Assembly: GCF_000219915.2 (NCBI RefSeq)
Contig: NC_017964.1
Span: 1,240,001 to 1,304,000, forward strand
DNA from: Advenella kashmirensis WT001
GTDB taxonomy: Bacteria > Pseudomonadota > Gammaproteobacteria > Burkholderiales > Burkholderiaceae_B
Reading direction: 5' to 3'
Length of the DNA stretch: 64,000 bases
Shown here: one piece after another, positions 56,539 to 64,000 of the stretch
Layout of the letters: each line of letters opens with the position of its first letter
Position numbering within the stretch: the first letter of the stretch is position 1
The notes under the pieces: generated by a model
What the model saw: only the letters and a program-made list of their open reading frames with translations
Database searches by the model: none
Told to the model about the DNA's origin: nothing
Program-made: the position numbers and the translations under genes

Positions 56539-57744
56539 TTAATTTTTTACAAGAGGGCAGGTAGATTCGGACAGGGGGCTAAATGCTTCAGCTGCCGGAA
56601 TGGTGGCAATCAGTTTCGAATAATCCCATTCGCCTTTCTTTTCACCCGGCTTTTTGACTTCGTACAGGTACATATCGTGAATGACCCGGCCATCGGCACG
56701 GATAGAGGCGTTATGCATGATCGGGTCTTCGATCGGCAGCTTGCGCATCTGCTGCGCCACCTTGGCGCCATCGGTCGTGCCTGCAGCGGCTACGGCTTTA
56801 AGGTAATGCAGCACGCTGGAGTACACGCCGGCCTGGGTCATGGTGGGTTTCAGACCCTTATAGGCTTTGGCAAAGCGGTCGGACCACTGGCGGGTGCCTT
56901 CGTCAAAGTCCCAGTAGAAGCCGTCTACATAAGTCAGGCCCTGGGCGTTTTCATTGCCCAGCGCGCGCAGGTCCGACAGGAATATCAACAGGGCCACCAG
57001 GCGCTGGTCGCCACCACTGACGCCAAATTCCTTGGCCTGTTTGACGGCATTGACCGTGTCCTGGCCGCCGTTGGCCAAGGCGACAACCTGCGCACCGCTG
57101 CTTTGCGCCTGCAACAGGAACGAGGCATAGTCGCTGTTGTTCAATGGATGGCGCACCTGCCCAACCACCGTGCCGCCCAGTTTCTTGACCATTTTCGCGG
57201 TGTCGGCTTCAAGCGAATGACCAAATGCGTAATCTACGGTCAGGAAGAACCAGGATTTGCCGCCAGCCTGAACCGTAGCTTTGGCGCCGCCCACCGATTG
57301 GGAATAGGTGTCGAACATCCAGTGAAAGCCCACCGGCGAGCAGGATTTATTGGTCAGTGCGGTGGTAGCCGGTCCTGAGAACAAGGCTATGCGGTTTTTT
57401 TCCCTGGCTACGTTCTGCACTGCCAGCGCTACTGCTGAATTGGTCAGATCGGCGATGGCGGTAACGCCCTGACGGTCAAACCATTCGCGTGCCTTCGCCG
57501 CCCCGACGTCGGCTTTGTTCTGATTGTCGGCAGATACCAAATCGATTTTCATGCCCTTGCATGGGCCAGCCAGACATTCATCAATGGCAAGCTGCGCTGC
57601 CGCAACCGAACCGGCGCCGCCCATAGAGGCATAGGTGCCCGACATATCGGTAAGCACACCCACTTTTACTTCTGGTGCATCGGCGGCCCAGGCGCTAAGC
57701 GCCACGCACGACGACGCAGCCAGTACTGCTTTCCTGATCAACAT
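56539..57744 (-). CDS. Branched-chain amino-acid ABC receptor (LivJ-like)
   Basis: Periplasmic type I binding protein of 401 residues with signal peptide (MLIRKAVLAASSCVALSAWA) and the Peripla_BP_6 core VKVGVLTDMSGTYASMGGAGSVAAAQLAIDE, RVADNQNKADVG-like SADNQNKADVGAAKAREWFD and TVDYAFGHSLEADTAK. GGAGTC-type ribosome site precedes the ATG. No membrane or ATPase genes are nearby. It precedes mmsA in one transcription unit and is divergent from a LysR gene that probably controls it. Confidence 0.9.
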   Translation of the reverse strand: MLIRKAVLAASSCVALSAWAADAPEVKVGVLTDMSGTYASMGGAGSVAAAQLAIDECLAGPCKGMKIDLVSADNQNKADVGAAKAREWFDRQGVTAIADLTNSAVALAVQNVAREKNRIALFSGPATTALTNKSCSPVGFHWMFDTYSQSVGGAKATVQAGGKSWFFLTVDYAFGHSLEADTAKMVKKLGGTVVGQVRHPLNNSDYASFLLQAQSSGAQVVALANGGQDTVNAVKQAKEFGVSGGDQRLVALLIFLSDLRALGNENAQGLTYVDGFYWDFDEGTRQWSDRFAKAYKGLKPTMTQAGVYSSVLHYLKAVAAAGTTDGAKVAQQMRKLPIEDPIMHNASIRADGRVIHDMYLYEVKKPGEKKGEWDYSKLIATIPAAEAFSPLSESTCPLVKN

Positions 57745-57819
57745 AGGAGTCTCCTGAATTTTTTAATAGTTTTATCGTTTTGTTTGCAAAACGTATCCAG
57801 TTTGATGTGTATAAATCAA

Positions 57820-57863
57820 TTTTGCAATAGAATATTTGCACATTTAATGTTCATTTTTGCACA
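57820..57863. promoter_or_regulatory. Repeated TTTTGCA motifs between divergent receptor and lysR genes
   Basis: TTTTGCAA (57820-57827), ATTTGCAC (57834-57841) and TTTTTGCAC (57854-57862) recur in the 170-base divergent region, plus GTTTGCAAAAC at 57782-57792. They could be half-sites for the LysR regulator. Confidence 0.45.
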
Positions 57864-57914
57864 ATACAATTACAACAGAAGCACAACTCATGCGCAACCT
57901 TTATACAATGACTC

Positions 57915-58832
57915 ATGCCTGACTGGGACGATATCCGCTATTTCCTGGAAGTGGCCAGGACACACAGAGCCAGCGCCGCAGCAGCGCGGCTGGGGGTGGA
58001 GCATACCACCGTGGCCCGGCGCATCCGCCGCCTTGAGGCGGACCTGGGACAGCTGCTTTTCGACAAATCGCGCAGCTCCGGATTTACCCTGACCCGTTCG
58101 GGGCAGCAACTGCTGGCGCATGCAGAGCAGATGGAAACGCATTTATATAATGCGCAGGAGCAGATTCTGGGAGTGAGCCAGAGTCCGGCCGGGCATGTCC
58201 GGGTGGCAGCGACCGAGGCCTTTGGTTCCTGCATTATTGCGCCCCTGTGTGCACAATTTCAGAGTCAGTTTCCCGATATGACCATAGATGTGCTGCCGGT
58301 CCCCCGTTTTGTCAGCCTGACTCGTCGCGAAGCCGATATTGCGATCACCATAGAGCGTCCGGCGCGCGGGCCTTATGTCACTCGCAAGCTGACCGACTAT
58401 ACGCTGCTGCTGTACGGGACCCAGGCCTGCTTTGATCGCTATGGGGCGGTCAATACCGAAGCGGATCTGCATCATCATCGTTTTATCAGTTATGTGGATG
58501 AACTACTGTTCAGCGACCAATTGCGGTATCTGGAGGACATCCTGCCGTTTACCAAGCCCGTCATAAAAAGCACAAGTGTCATCGCGCAATATTACAGTTG
58601 TCTGCAAGGTCACGGGCTGGCCATTCTGCCGTGTTTTCTTGCCGGTCAGAATCCACAACTTATTCCGGTGCTGCAGGACAGAATCGGGATCACGCGCAGT
58701 TTCTGGATTTACTACCATGAAGAACTGAAACGACTGAAACGTATTGTGATGCTTTCGGAACACTTATGTGACATCATAGGAAATAACCGACTGCTGGTAC
58801 AGGGCAGGATGCCGGTGCAGCAGGTACAATGA
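57915..58832 (+). CDS. LysR-family transcriptional regulator
   Basis: A 305-residue LTTR: N-terminal winged helix-turn-helix IRYFLEVARTHRASAAAARLGVEHTTVARRIRRLEADLGQLLFDKSRSSGFTLTRSGQQLLAHAE and an effector domain of the GcvA/YhjC group (PAGHVRVAATEAFGSCIIAPLCAQFQSQFPDMTIDVLPVPRFVSLTRREADIAI). It is divergent from the LivJ-like receptor/mmsA operon, the arrangement in which LysR proteins usually activate the neighbour. The ligand is unknown; a branched-chain amino-acid breakdown product would suit the target genes. Confidence 0.92.
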   Translation: MPDWDDIRYFLEVARTHRASAAAARLGVEHTTVARRIRRLEADLGQLLFDKSRSSGFTLTRSGQQLLAHAEQMETHLYNAQEQILGVSQSPAGHVRVAATEAFGSCIIAPLCAQFQSQFPDMTIDVLPVPRFVSLTRREADIAITIERPARGPYVTRKLTDYTLLLYGTQACFDRYGAVNTEADLHHHRFISYVDELLFSDQLRYLEDILPFTKPVIKSTSVIAQYYSCLQGHGLAILPCFLAGQNPQLIPVLQDRIGITRSFWIYYHEELKRLKRIVMLSEHLCDIIGNNRLLVQGRMPVQQVQ

Positions 58833-58881
58833 CAATCGACAAGCAATTTGTGACAACCTGATTTCCAGAAGGAGTACACGC

Positions 58882-59538
58882 ATGACCACTACACTGACAG
58901 CAGCAGACGGACACATTCTGCAGGCCTATACGGCCGGCGCCGAAGACGCGGAACGGGGCATTGTGGTCCTGCAGGAAATTTTCGGGGTCAATAGCCACAT
59001 TCGCGATGTCTGTGATTTCTATGCTTCAAAGGGTTATCGTGTGATTGCGCCGGCGCTGTTTGACCGGATCGAACCGGGTGTGGAAATGGGCTATACCGCC
59101 CAGGACATTGAGCGCGGCAAAGCGTTCAAAGCCCGGGTGAGCTACGAGGAGGCGCTCAAGGATATTGAGGCAGCCGCCGCCGCCTTGTCGTCACAGAAGA
59201 AAATCGGCGTGGTCGGCTTTTGCTGGGGTGGTACCCTGACATGGCTTGCCGCCTGCCGCAGCGCTGCCTTTTCGGCGGCTTCCTGCTGGTATGGTGCCGG
59301 CATTGCCGAGTTGCGTGACGAAAAAGCCCAATGCCCGGTGCAGATGCACTTTGGCGACAAAGATAAATCCATTCCGCCGTCTGATGTCGAGGCGATCCGT
59401 GCCGCCCAGCCTGACGTTGACATCTGCACTTATGACGCGGACCACGGCTTCGGATGCGACCAGCGCGGCTCCTACGATCCCTTTGCCAGCGAACTTGCGC
59501 GCACTCGCACAGTGGAATTTTTCAAGGCGCATCTGTAA
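58882..59538 (+). CDS. Dienelactone hydrolase family protein
   Basis: A 218-residue alpha/beta hydrolase of the DLH family. The Cys nucleophile lies in VGFCWGGTLTWLA (about residue 114), with Asp in FGDKDKSIP and His in YDADHGFGCDQR. AGAAGGAG precedes ATG 58882. True dienelactone hydrolases act in chlorocatechol breakdown; this member has no catechol genes beside it, so a general carboxymethylenebutenolidase-like or esterase role is more cautious. Confidence 0.9.
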   Translation: MTTTLTAADGHILQAYTAGAEDAERGIVVLQEIFGVNSHIRDVCDFYASKGYRVIAPALFDRIEPGVEMGYTAQDIERGKAFKARVSYEEALKDIEAAAAALSSQKKIGVVGFCWGGTLTWLAACRSAAFSAASCWYGAGIAELRDEKAQCPVQMHFGDKDKSIPPSDVEAIRAAQPDVDICTYDADHGFGCDQRGSYDPFASELARTRTVEFFKAHL

Positions 59539-59636
59539 CCTTGCCTTGCAGCCAACGCAATGTCATACGCCCGATTATCGGTGCTAAGCAAGTGCCGGGC
59601 GCAGGCGTGTCCCGGCCGGCCATTAAATAACGACAG

Positions 59637-61280
59637 GTGAAAAAATTTATGACGTTTTCGACAATGCTGTCTGCAGTCTCGTTTTCTCTCATGCTTGCCA
59701 CTACCGTGCATGCACAGGCGCCGCAAAATGATGCTACGGCGCCGTTTACTATTCCTGATAGCGGAATAACCATTCCACCGGACTTTGCCCACGCGACCTT
59801 CGAGGTACCTGCTGTGAGCTGGATTGAAGACGGACGTCCGATCGAACAGGCCAGGGACGCCCTTGATCTGCTGGCAACAGCAGACAAGCACGGTCTGGAC
59901 CCTCGCTGGTTTCATATTGCACAATTGCAGTCGCAATGGGAGCGGATCAACTATGCGGCTTCTGCAGAAGAAACGGCGCAATTTGATCGTGACCTGACCA
60001 CGCAGATGCGCACCTATGTGAAGTTTCTGAAGAACGGCCGTATTTCGCCGTCCCTGATTAAAAACCGCTATTCCAAGCCGATGTTTTCCGATGCCGATGC
60101 TGACCTGTTCCTGGCGACGGCGATCAGCAATGGCAATTTGAAGGCATCGGTCAAGGCGCTGACCGACAGTATTCCCATGTACAACTCGCTGATGCAGGCG
60201 CTGGTGGTATTTCGTCAATTACAGAAAAATCCGACTATGAACCAGGCACTGCCTGCGGTTCCTGGCGGCAAACTGACCGAAGGCCAAACCTATACGGGCA
60301 TGCCCGCGCTCATCGAGCGTCTGGTCCTGCTGGGCGATCTGCCGCAAGGAACACCGGCACGACCGATTTACGACGCCGCGATCATGGCCGGCGTGAAAAG
60401 CTTTCAGCAACGCCATGGGCTGGAGCCTGATGGGGTGATTGGCAAGGGTACGCTGGAACAATTGAACACAAGACCCATTGACCGTATCCGCCAGATCCAG
60501 ATCAGTATGGAACGGCTGCGCTGGACGCCGCTGATAGAAGGCGAGCGTCGCATTGTCGTCAACGTACCCGAGTTCGTGTTGCGCGCCTATCACATCCGCA
60601 ATAAAAAGGCGGAAAACATTATTGAAATGAAAGTGATTGTCGGCAAGTCCTTCAACACCAGTACGCCGCTGTTCGATGGGGCAGTCAGCAAGATTGAGTT
60701 CAGTCCGTACTGGAATGTGCCTATTTCCATTTCCCGCAAGGAACTGATCCCGCGTTTACGCAGCAATCCGTCTTATCTGCAGAGCCAGGGGTTCGAGTTT
60801 GTTACCCAGTCTGGCGTGTCGCAAACCGTCAGCGAGGCCAACCTGAACGCCGTGTTAAATGGCCAGGCACGCATCCGTCAGCGCCCCGGACCCAAGAACT
60901 CGCTGGGCGATATCAAGTTCATTTTCCCCAATAACGATGCCATTTACCTGCATCACACTCCCAGCACCCAGTTGTTTGACCGTACGCGGCGCGATCTGAG
61001 CCATGGCTGCATCCGGGTGGAAGAACCGGTGAAACTGGCGCAATTTGTGTTGGAAAAACAACCAGAGTGGACCGCGAGCGCTATCGAAAAGGCCATGACA
61101 GCAAAAAAATCCAAAACAATCAACGTATTGGAGCCTGTTCCTGTTGTATTGGGTTATAGTACCGTGGTGGTTAAAAACAATAAAATTCACTTTTTCCCCG
61201 ACATCTACGGACAGGACAAGATTCTGGACAATGCCATCAAGAAGATGGCCGCCTCACGTAACATTCCACCTGCCTCGTAA
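59637..61280 (+). CDS. L,D-transpeptidase, YcbB/LdtD-like
   Basis: Exported peptidoglycan enzyme of 547 residues making 3-3 cross-links. Signal peptide (KKFMTFSTMLSAVSFSLMLATTVHA), a scaffold region, a peptidoglycan-binding domain (AGVKSFQQRHGLEPDGVIGKGTLEQLN, about residues 252-278) and a YkuD catalytic domain with FSPYWNVPISISRKEL and the SHGCIRVEEP cysteine motif near residue 460. The GTG at 59637 starts directly at the signal peptide. Followed 22 bases later by an M15-type peptidase, a pairing seen in E. coli as ycbB-ycbK. Confidence 0.93.
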   Translation: MKKFMTFSTMLSAVSFSLMLATTVHAQAPQNDATAPFTIPDSGITIPPDFAHATFEVPAVSWIEDGRPIEQARDALDLLATADKHGLDPRWFHIAQLQSQWERINYAASAEETAQFDRDLTTQMRTYVKFLKNGRISPSLIKNRYSKPMFSDADADLFLATAISNGNLKASVKALTDSIPMYNSLMQALVVFRQLQKNPTMNQALPAVPGGKLTEGQTYTGMPALIERLVLLGDLPQGTPARPIYDAAIMAGVKSFQQRHGLEPDGVIGKGTLEQLNTRPIDRIRQIQISMERLRWTPLIEGERRIVVNVPEFVLRAYHIRNKKAENIIEMKVIVGKSFNTSTPLFDGAVSKIEFSPYWNVPISISRKELIPRLRSNPSYLQSQGFEFVTQSGVSQTVSEANLNAVLNGQARIRQRPGPKNSLGDIKFIFPNNDAIYLHHTPSTQLFDRTRRDLSHGCIRVEEPVKLAQFVLEKQPEWTASAIEKAMTAKKSKTINVLEPVPVVLGYSTVVVKNNKIHFFPDIYGQDKILDNAIKKMAASRNIPPAS

Positions 61281-61302
61281 TATTTTCAGGAGCCAGTACG
61301 GT

Positions 61303-61869
61303 ATGACGTTTACGCCCCCTCAGTTACACCGCCGCCAGTTTTTAAGAAACTCTTCTTCTCTGCTTGTTGCCGGTGCCATGTTCTCCATCGGCACCAATAC
61401 CGCCCGCGCCAATATCGGCGGCGGATTCAGGCAAATCTCGCTGGATCATCTGCATACCAATGAGAAAATCACCCTGGCTTATGCCAATGGCGACGCCTAT
61501 ATTCCCGCCGCGATGCAGCGGCTGAACCGTTTCTTGCGGGATCATTACTCCGGCGCGATCGGCCATATGGACCCGACGCTGTTTGACCTGATCAACAAGG
61601 TCAGGGCGTCGCTCAAGACTGATGTCGCTATCGAAGTCATTTCAGGCTATCGCGACCCGCATACCAATGAACGTCTACGCAAGACGCGCGGTGGCGGCGT
61701 AGCCAAGCGCAGCCTGCATATGGTGGGACAGGCCATGGACCTGCGCCTCAAAGGCGTGCCGCTTGATGAATTGCGGGATGCCGCCAAGGAACTAGCACTG
61801 GGCGGTGTGGGCTATTATCCAAAAGACGGGTTTGTACACATGGATACGGGACGCGTACGCAGCTGGTAG
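61303..61869 (+). CDS. Tat-exported M15/DUF882 (YcbK-like) peptidase
   Basis: A 188-residue protein with a twin-arginine leader (HRRQFLRNSSSLLVAGAMF). Zinc motifs of the VanY/M15 fold are visible: VISGYRDPHTNERLRK, SLHMVGQAMDLRL (His and Asp ligands) and GFVHMDTGRVRSW (second His). CAGGAGCC precedes ATG 61303. Coupled to the YcbB-like transpeptidase gene, it probably trims peptidoglycan stems in the periplasm, consistent with the E. coli ycbB-ycbK (mepK) pair. Confidence 0.92.
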   Translation: MTFTPPQLHRRQFLRNSSSLLVAGAMFSIGTNTARANIGGGFRQISLDHLHTNEKITLAYANGDAYIPAAMQRLNRFLRDHYSGAIGHMDPTLFDLINKVRASLKTDVAIEVISGYRDPHTNERLRKTRGGGVAKRSLHMVGQAMDLRLKGVPLDELRDAAKELALGGVGYYPKDGFVHMDTGRVRSW

Positions 61870-62021
61870 CGCTTGACCTCGTCCGAAACCGCATGGCGTG
61901 CAGGTGCTCGCGATATCGCTCGCGGCGACCGCACTGTATACCCCGCAGATGGATGACGGCACGGCAACATCGTGATGACGCTCATTATTATTGAAATACG
62001 AAGCAAATAACAGATTCAATC

Positions 62022-62970
62022 ATGGACAATCGCAACATCAAGACAATCGCCATTATCGGCGCCGGAACCATAGGCAGCAGCTGGGCTGCCCTTTTTCTTG
62101 CTCATGGCTATCATGTGGTGGTGTCGGACCCGGCACCGGACGTTGAGGCCAATACCCGAACGCTGATCGACTCGGCCTGGCAAACCCTGCGTGAGCTGGG
62201 CAAAGTGAAGAATGAGTCATTTCTGCACAATTTGCGCTTTGAGGCCGATTTGCACAAGGCGCTGGAAAATGTAGACTTCGTGCAGGAGAATGCGCCAGAG
62301 CGTGAAGACTTCAAAATCTCGCTGTTCGCAAAAATGGATGCACTGTTGCCGGAGCACGTCATTATTTCCTCCAGCTCGTCGGGCCTGCTGGTCAGCCGCA
62401 TGCAATCGCAGTGCAGGTATCCGCAACGGTGCGTGCTGGGCCATCCGTTTAATCCGCCGCACGTGATTCCGCTGGTGGAAGTGGTCGGCGGCGAGCAGAC
62501 ATCCGAAGACACGATCGCGCGTACGCTGGCATTTTATCGTGCCGTTGGCAAGCACCCGATCCGTCTGAACAAGGAAATTGCCGGGCATATCGCCAATCGC
62601 CTGCAGGCTGCGGTATGGCGCGAGGTCATGCATCTGGTCAACGAAAACGTGGCCAGCGTGCAGGATATTGATGCGGCCATGAGCAAGGGGCCGGGCCTGC
62701 GCTGGGCCATCTTCGGTCCGCAAATGGTGTTTGACCTGGCTGGCGGCCGGGCTGGTCTGGCGCATCTGATCGACCATTTGCAACCGGCCATCGAAAGCTG
62801 GATGGATGACCTGGGCAATCCGCGCATGACCCCGGAGTTGCGAGCGCGTATGGTTCAGGCACGCAACAGGCCAGGAAGATAAATCGTTTGAATCGCTGCT
62901 GCGCTATCGCGACAGCCATTTGATTGATATTCTGAAAAGTCTGGACAAAAAACAGGGCGATGACGCGTGA
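62022..62970 (+). CDS. 3-hydroxyacyl-CoA / L-carnitine-type dehydrogenase (two frameshifts near 62858-62875)
   Basis: NAD-dependent dehydrogenase of the HAD/lambda-crystallin family. N-terminal Rossmann motif TIAIIGAGTIGSSWAALFLAHGY, then ISSSSSGLLVSRMQ, GHPFNPPHVIPLVEVVGGEQT with the catalytic His, and the C-terminal domain AGHIANRLQAAVWREVMHLVNENVAS. The frame stops at 62882 after RPGR, but adding two G residues restores ARED KSFESLLRYRDSHLIDIL and 316 residues, the family length. Similar to L-carnitine and L-gulonate dehydrogenases; substrate not decidable. Confidence 0.85.
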
Positions 62971-63039
62971 CCCCATGGGGCCGGGCATGTCGATCGCGAC
63001 AGGCGACTGAATGCATGCCCTTCTCATTATGTCGAATAA

Positions 63040-63588
63040 ATGATTATGTCAATTGAAAACCGTAGCCAGACGCGAGCGCCGTCTATCGGCATGCGGGCGC
63101 TGCGCACCGATGATCTGCCGCAGGTGCTGGCCTTGCAGGCCAGCGTGTACCCCTCATCGCTGCTGGAAAGCGGACAGGTGCTGGCCAGCAAGATCAGTTT
63201 TGTCCCGGCCGGCTGGACGTCTCTGGCGGCCTGCGATGGCGATACGCTTTGCGCCTACGCGCTAGGCTATCCCTGGCGCTCCAACCTGCAGCCCAGCTGG
63301 AACCGTCCGCTTGCGCTGCAACAGGATTGCGATGTGCTTTATCTGCATGATGTGGCAGTATCACGGGCCTATGCGGGCCGGGGTATTGCCAATGCACTGG
63401 TGTCGCAGCTGATGCGACAGGGGCAACAATTTGGCCTGTCGCGCGCCATACTGATTGCGGTCGAAGGCGCACAGCGGTATTGGTCAAGACTGGGCTTTGT
63501 CGCGATCCCGGCCGCCAGCACTGACCCGGCTTTCGGTGATGATGCCGTGCTGATGCAGCGCGAACTCACGCTGCCTGGTGCTGTATAG
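63040..63588 (+). CDS. GNAT-family N-acetyltransferase
   Basis: A 182-residue acetyltransferase. The acetyl-CoA-binding motif A is LHDVAVSRAYAGRGIANALVSQLMRQGQQFG (about residues 105-135), followed by the motif B region AVEGAQRYWSRLGF. The start may be ATG 63040 or ATG 63046. The substrate is unknown. It is followed by a methyltransferase gene after 23 bases. Confidence 0.88.
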   Translation: MIMSIENRSQTRAPSIGMRALRTDDLPQVLALQASVYPSSLLESGQVLASKISFVPAGWTSLAACDGDTLCAYALGYPWRSNLQPSWNRPLALQQDCDVLYLHDVAVSRAYAGRGIANALVSQLMRQGQQFGLSRAILIAVEGAQRYWSRLGFVAIPAASTDPAFGDDAVLMQRELTLPGAV

Positions 63589-63611
63589 CGCGAGACGCCA
63601 GGAGCCACAGG

Positions 63612-64000
63612 ATGCCGCTGCTCAAAACCGTTGCCTTTGTTCATACGCTGCTTGCCGGCCACGTGGTAGCCGGCGCGCGCGTCATTGATGCGACGATGGG
63701 AAATGGGCACGATACGCTGCAGCTTGCCCGGCTTGTAGGTGAAGCCGGTCATGTATATGCGTTCGATATCCAGCGCGATGCGCTGGCTGCCACGGCCGCG
63801 CGCCTGGGTCACGAAAATCTGCAAGCGCGTGCCACGCTGATTCACGACAGCCATGCGCACATGCTCGATTACGTATCGGAGCCGGTCAGTGCCATTATCT
63901 TTAACCTGGGTTATCTGCCCGGCGCCGATAAATCCTGCGCCACCCAGGCCAACAGCACCCTGGCTGCCGTCAAAAGTGCGTTGACACTGCTTGCGCCCGG
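63612..64000 (+). CDS. MnmM/YtqB-like SAM-dependent methyltransferase, N-terminal part (cut by right edge)
   Basis: The open frame from ATG 63612 runs to the window end (about 129 codons). It begins MPLLKTVAFVHTLLAGHV and has the SAM motif VIDATMGNGHDTLQLARLVG, then FDIQRDALAATAARL and IIFNLGYLPGADKS. This is the pattern of the rRNA-methylase-like family PF06962; B. subtilis YtqB (MnmM) of this family methylates the wobble uridine of tRNA. CAGGAGCC precedes the start. The C-terminus is beyond the edge. Confidence 0.85.
   Translation, partial: MPLLKTVAFVHTLLAGHVVAGARVIDATMGNGHDTLQLARLVGEAGHVYAFDIQRDALAATAARLGHENLQARATLIHDSHAHMLDYVSEPVSAIIFNLGYLPGADKSCATQANSTLAAVKSALTLLAP

Noticed and set aside
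1..64000. CRISPR arrays, tRNA or rRNA genes, insertion sequences and prophage
   Set aside because: No regularly spaced repeats, cloverleaf-like segments, transposase motifs or phage structural genes were found on reading the window; small tRNAs could still be missed without a covariance search.

Overview
The window is a chromosomal stretch of a betaproteobacterium, most likely Burkholderiales/Alcaligenaceae. Its gene content and order recall Advenella and Bordetella relatives: rsmE/tkt/gap/pgk, fba-purC-purE-purK, orphan Bug/TTT-type receptors, a pbpC paired with an alpha-2-macroglobulin gene, and mmsA beside a LivJ-like receptor. This placement is inferred from gene content and protein style, not from a search. 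About sixty genes are densely packed; I saw no rRNA, tRNA, insertion sequence or CRISPR.

Layout. 1-5 kb: rsmE (cut by the left edge, minus strand), then tkt, gap and pgk. 5-13 kb: a very large periplasmic alpha-2-macroglobulin overlapping pbpC, a cell-envelope defence/repair pair. 13-22 kb: a carbon-nitrogen hydrolase, mog, fba, a small toxin-antitoxin module wedged between two copies of the same terminator, purC-purE-purK, a Sua5-type protein and an M20 amidohydrolase. 22-27 kb: an AT-richer four-gene archaic (Csu-like) chaperone-usher pilus operon. 27-30 kb: photolyase and a TetR regulator, both on the minus strand.

30-39 kb is the most unusual part. A catabolic island starts divergently from the TetR gene: alpha/beta hydrolase, VOC-fold dioxygenase-like protein, an EntE/SdgA-like aryl-acid AMP ligase, a hotdog thioesterase, an SdgC-like aryl-CoA flavin monooxygenase and a Bug/TTT receptor. 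A MarR regulator, an MFS transporter and a second alpha/beta hydrolase follow. It looks like a CoA-dependent hydroxylation pathway for an aromatic acid, with its own promoters and operators.

39-47 kb: a DmpA-like aminopeptidase, then an XRE-cupin regulator leading a polar amino-acid ABC transporter, a FAD amine/amino-acid oxidase, a GhrA-type reductase and a cupin. 47-53 kb: dtd, a TauE/SafE permease, lrgAB, gabD, an HpaI-type aldolase and an outer-membrane barrel protein of unknown function. 53-64 kb: a GT28-like glycosyltransferase, mmsA with a branched-chain amino-acid receptor and divergent LysR regulator, dienelactone hydrolase, a YcbB-like L,D-transpeptidase with a Tat-exported M15 peptidase, a 3-hydroxyacyl-CoA-type dehydrogenase, a GNAT protein and an MnmM-like methyltransferase cut by the right edge.

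A major caveat affects every reader of this sequence. At least twelve genes, including tkt and purC, are broken by single-base frame changes. Nearly all look like loss of one base from a short homopolymer, and correcting them restores whole proteins with exact reading-frame arithmetic. These genes are listed as single coding regions with the frame break noted; sequencing error is the likeliest cause, real decay the alternative.
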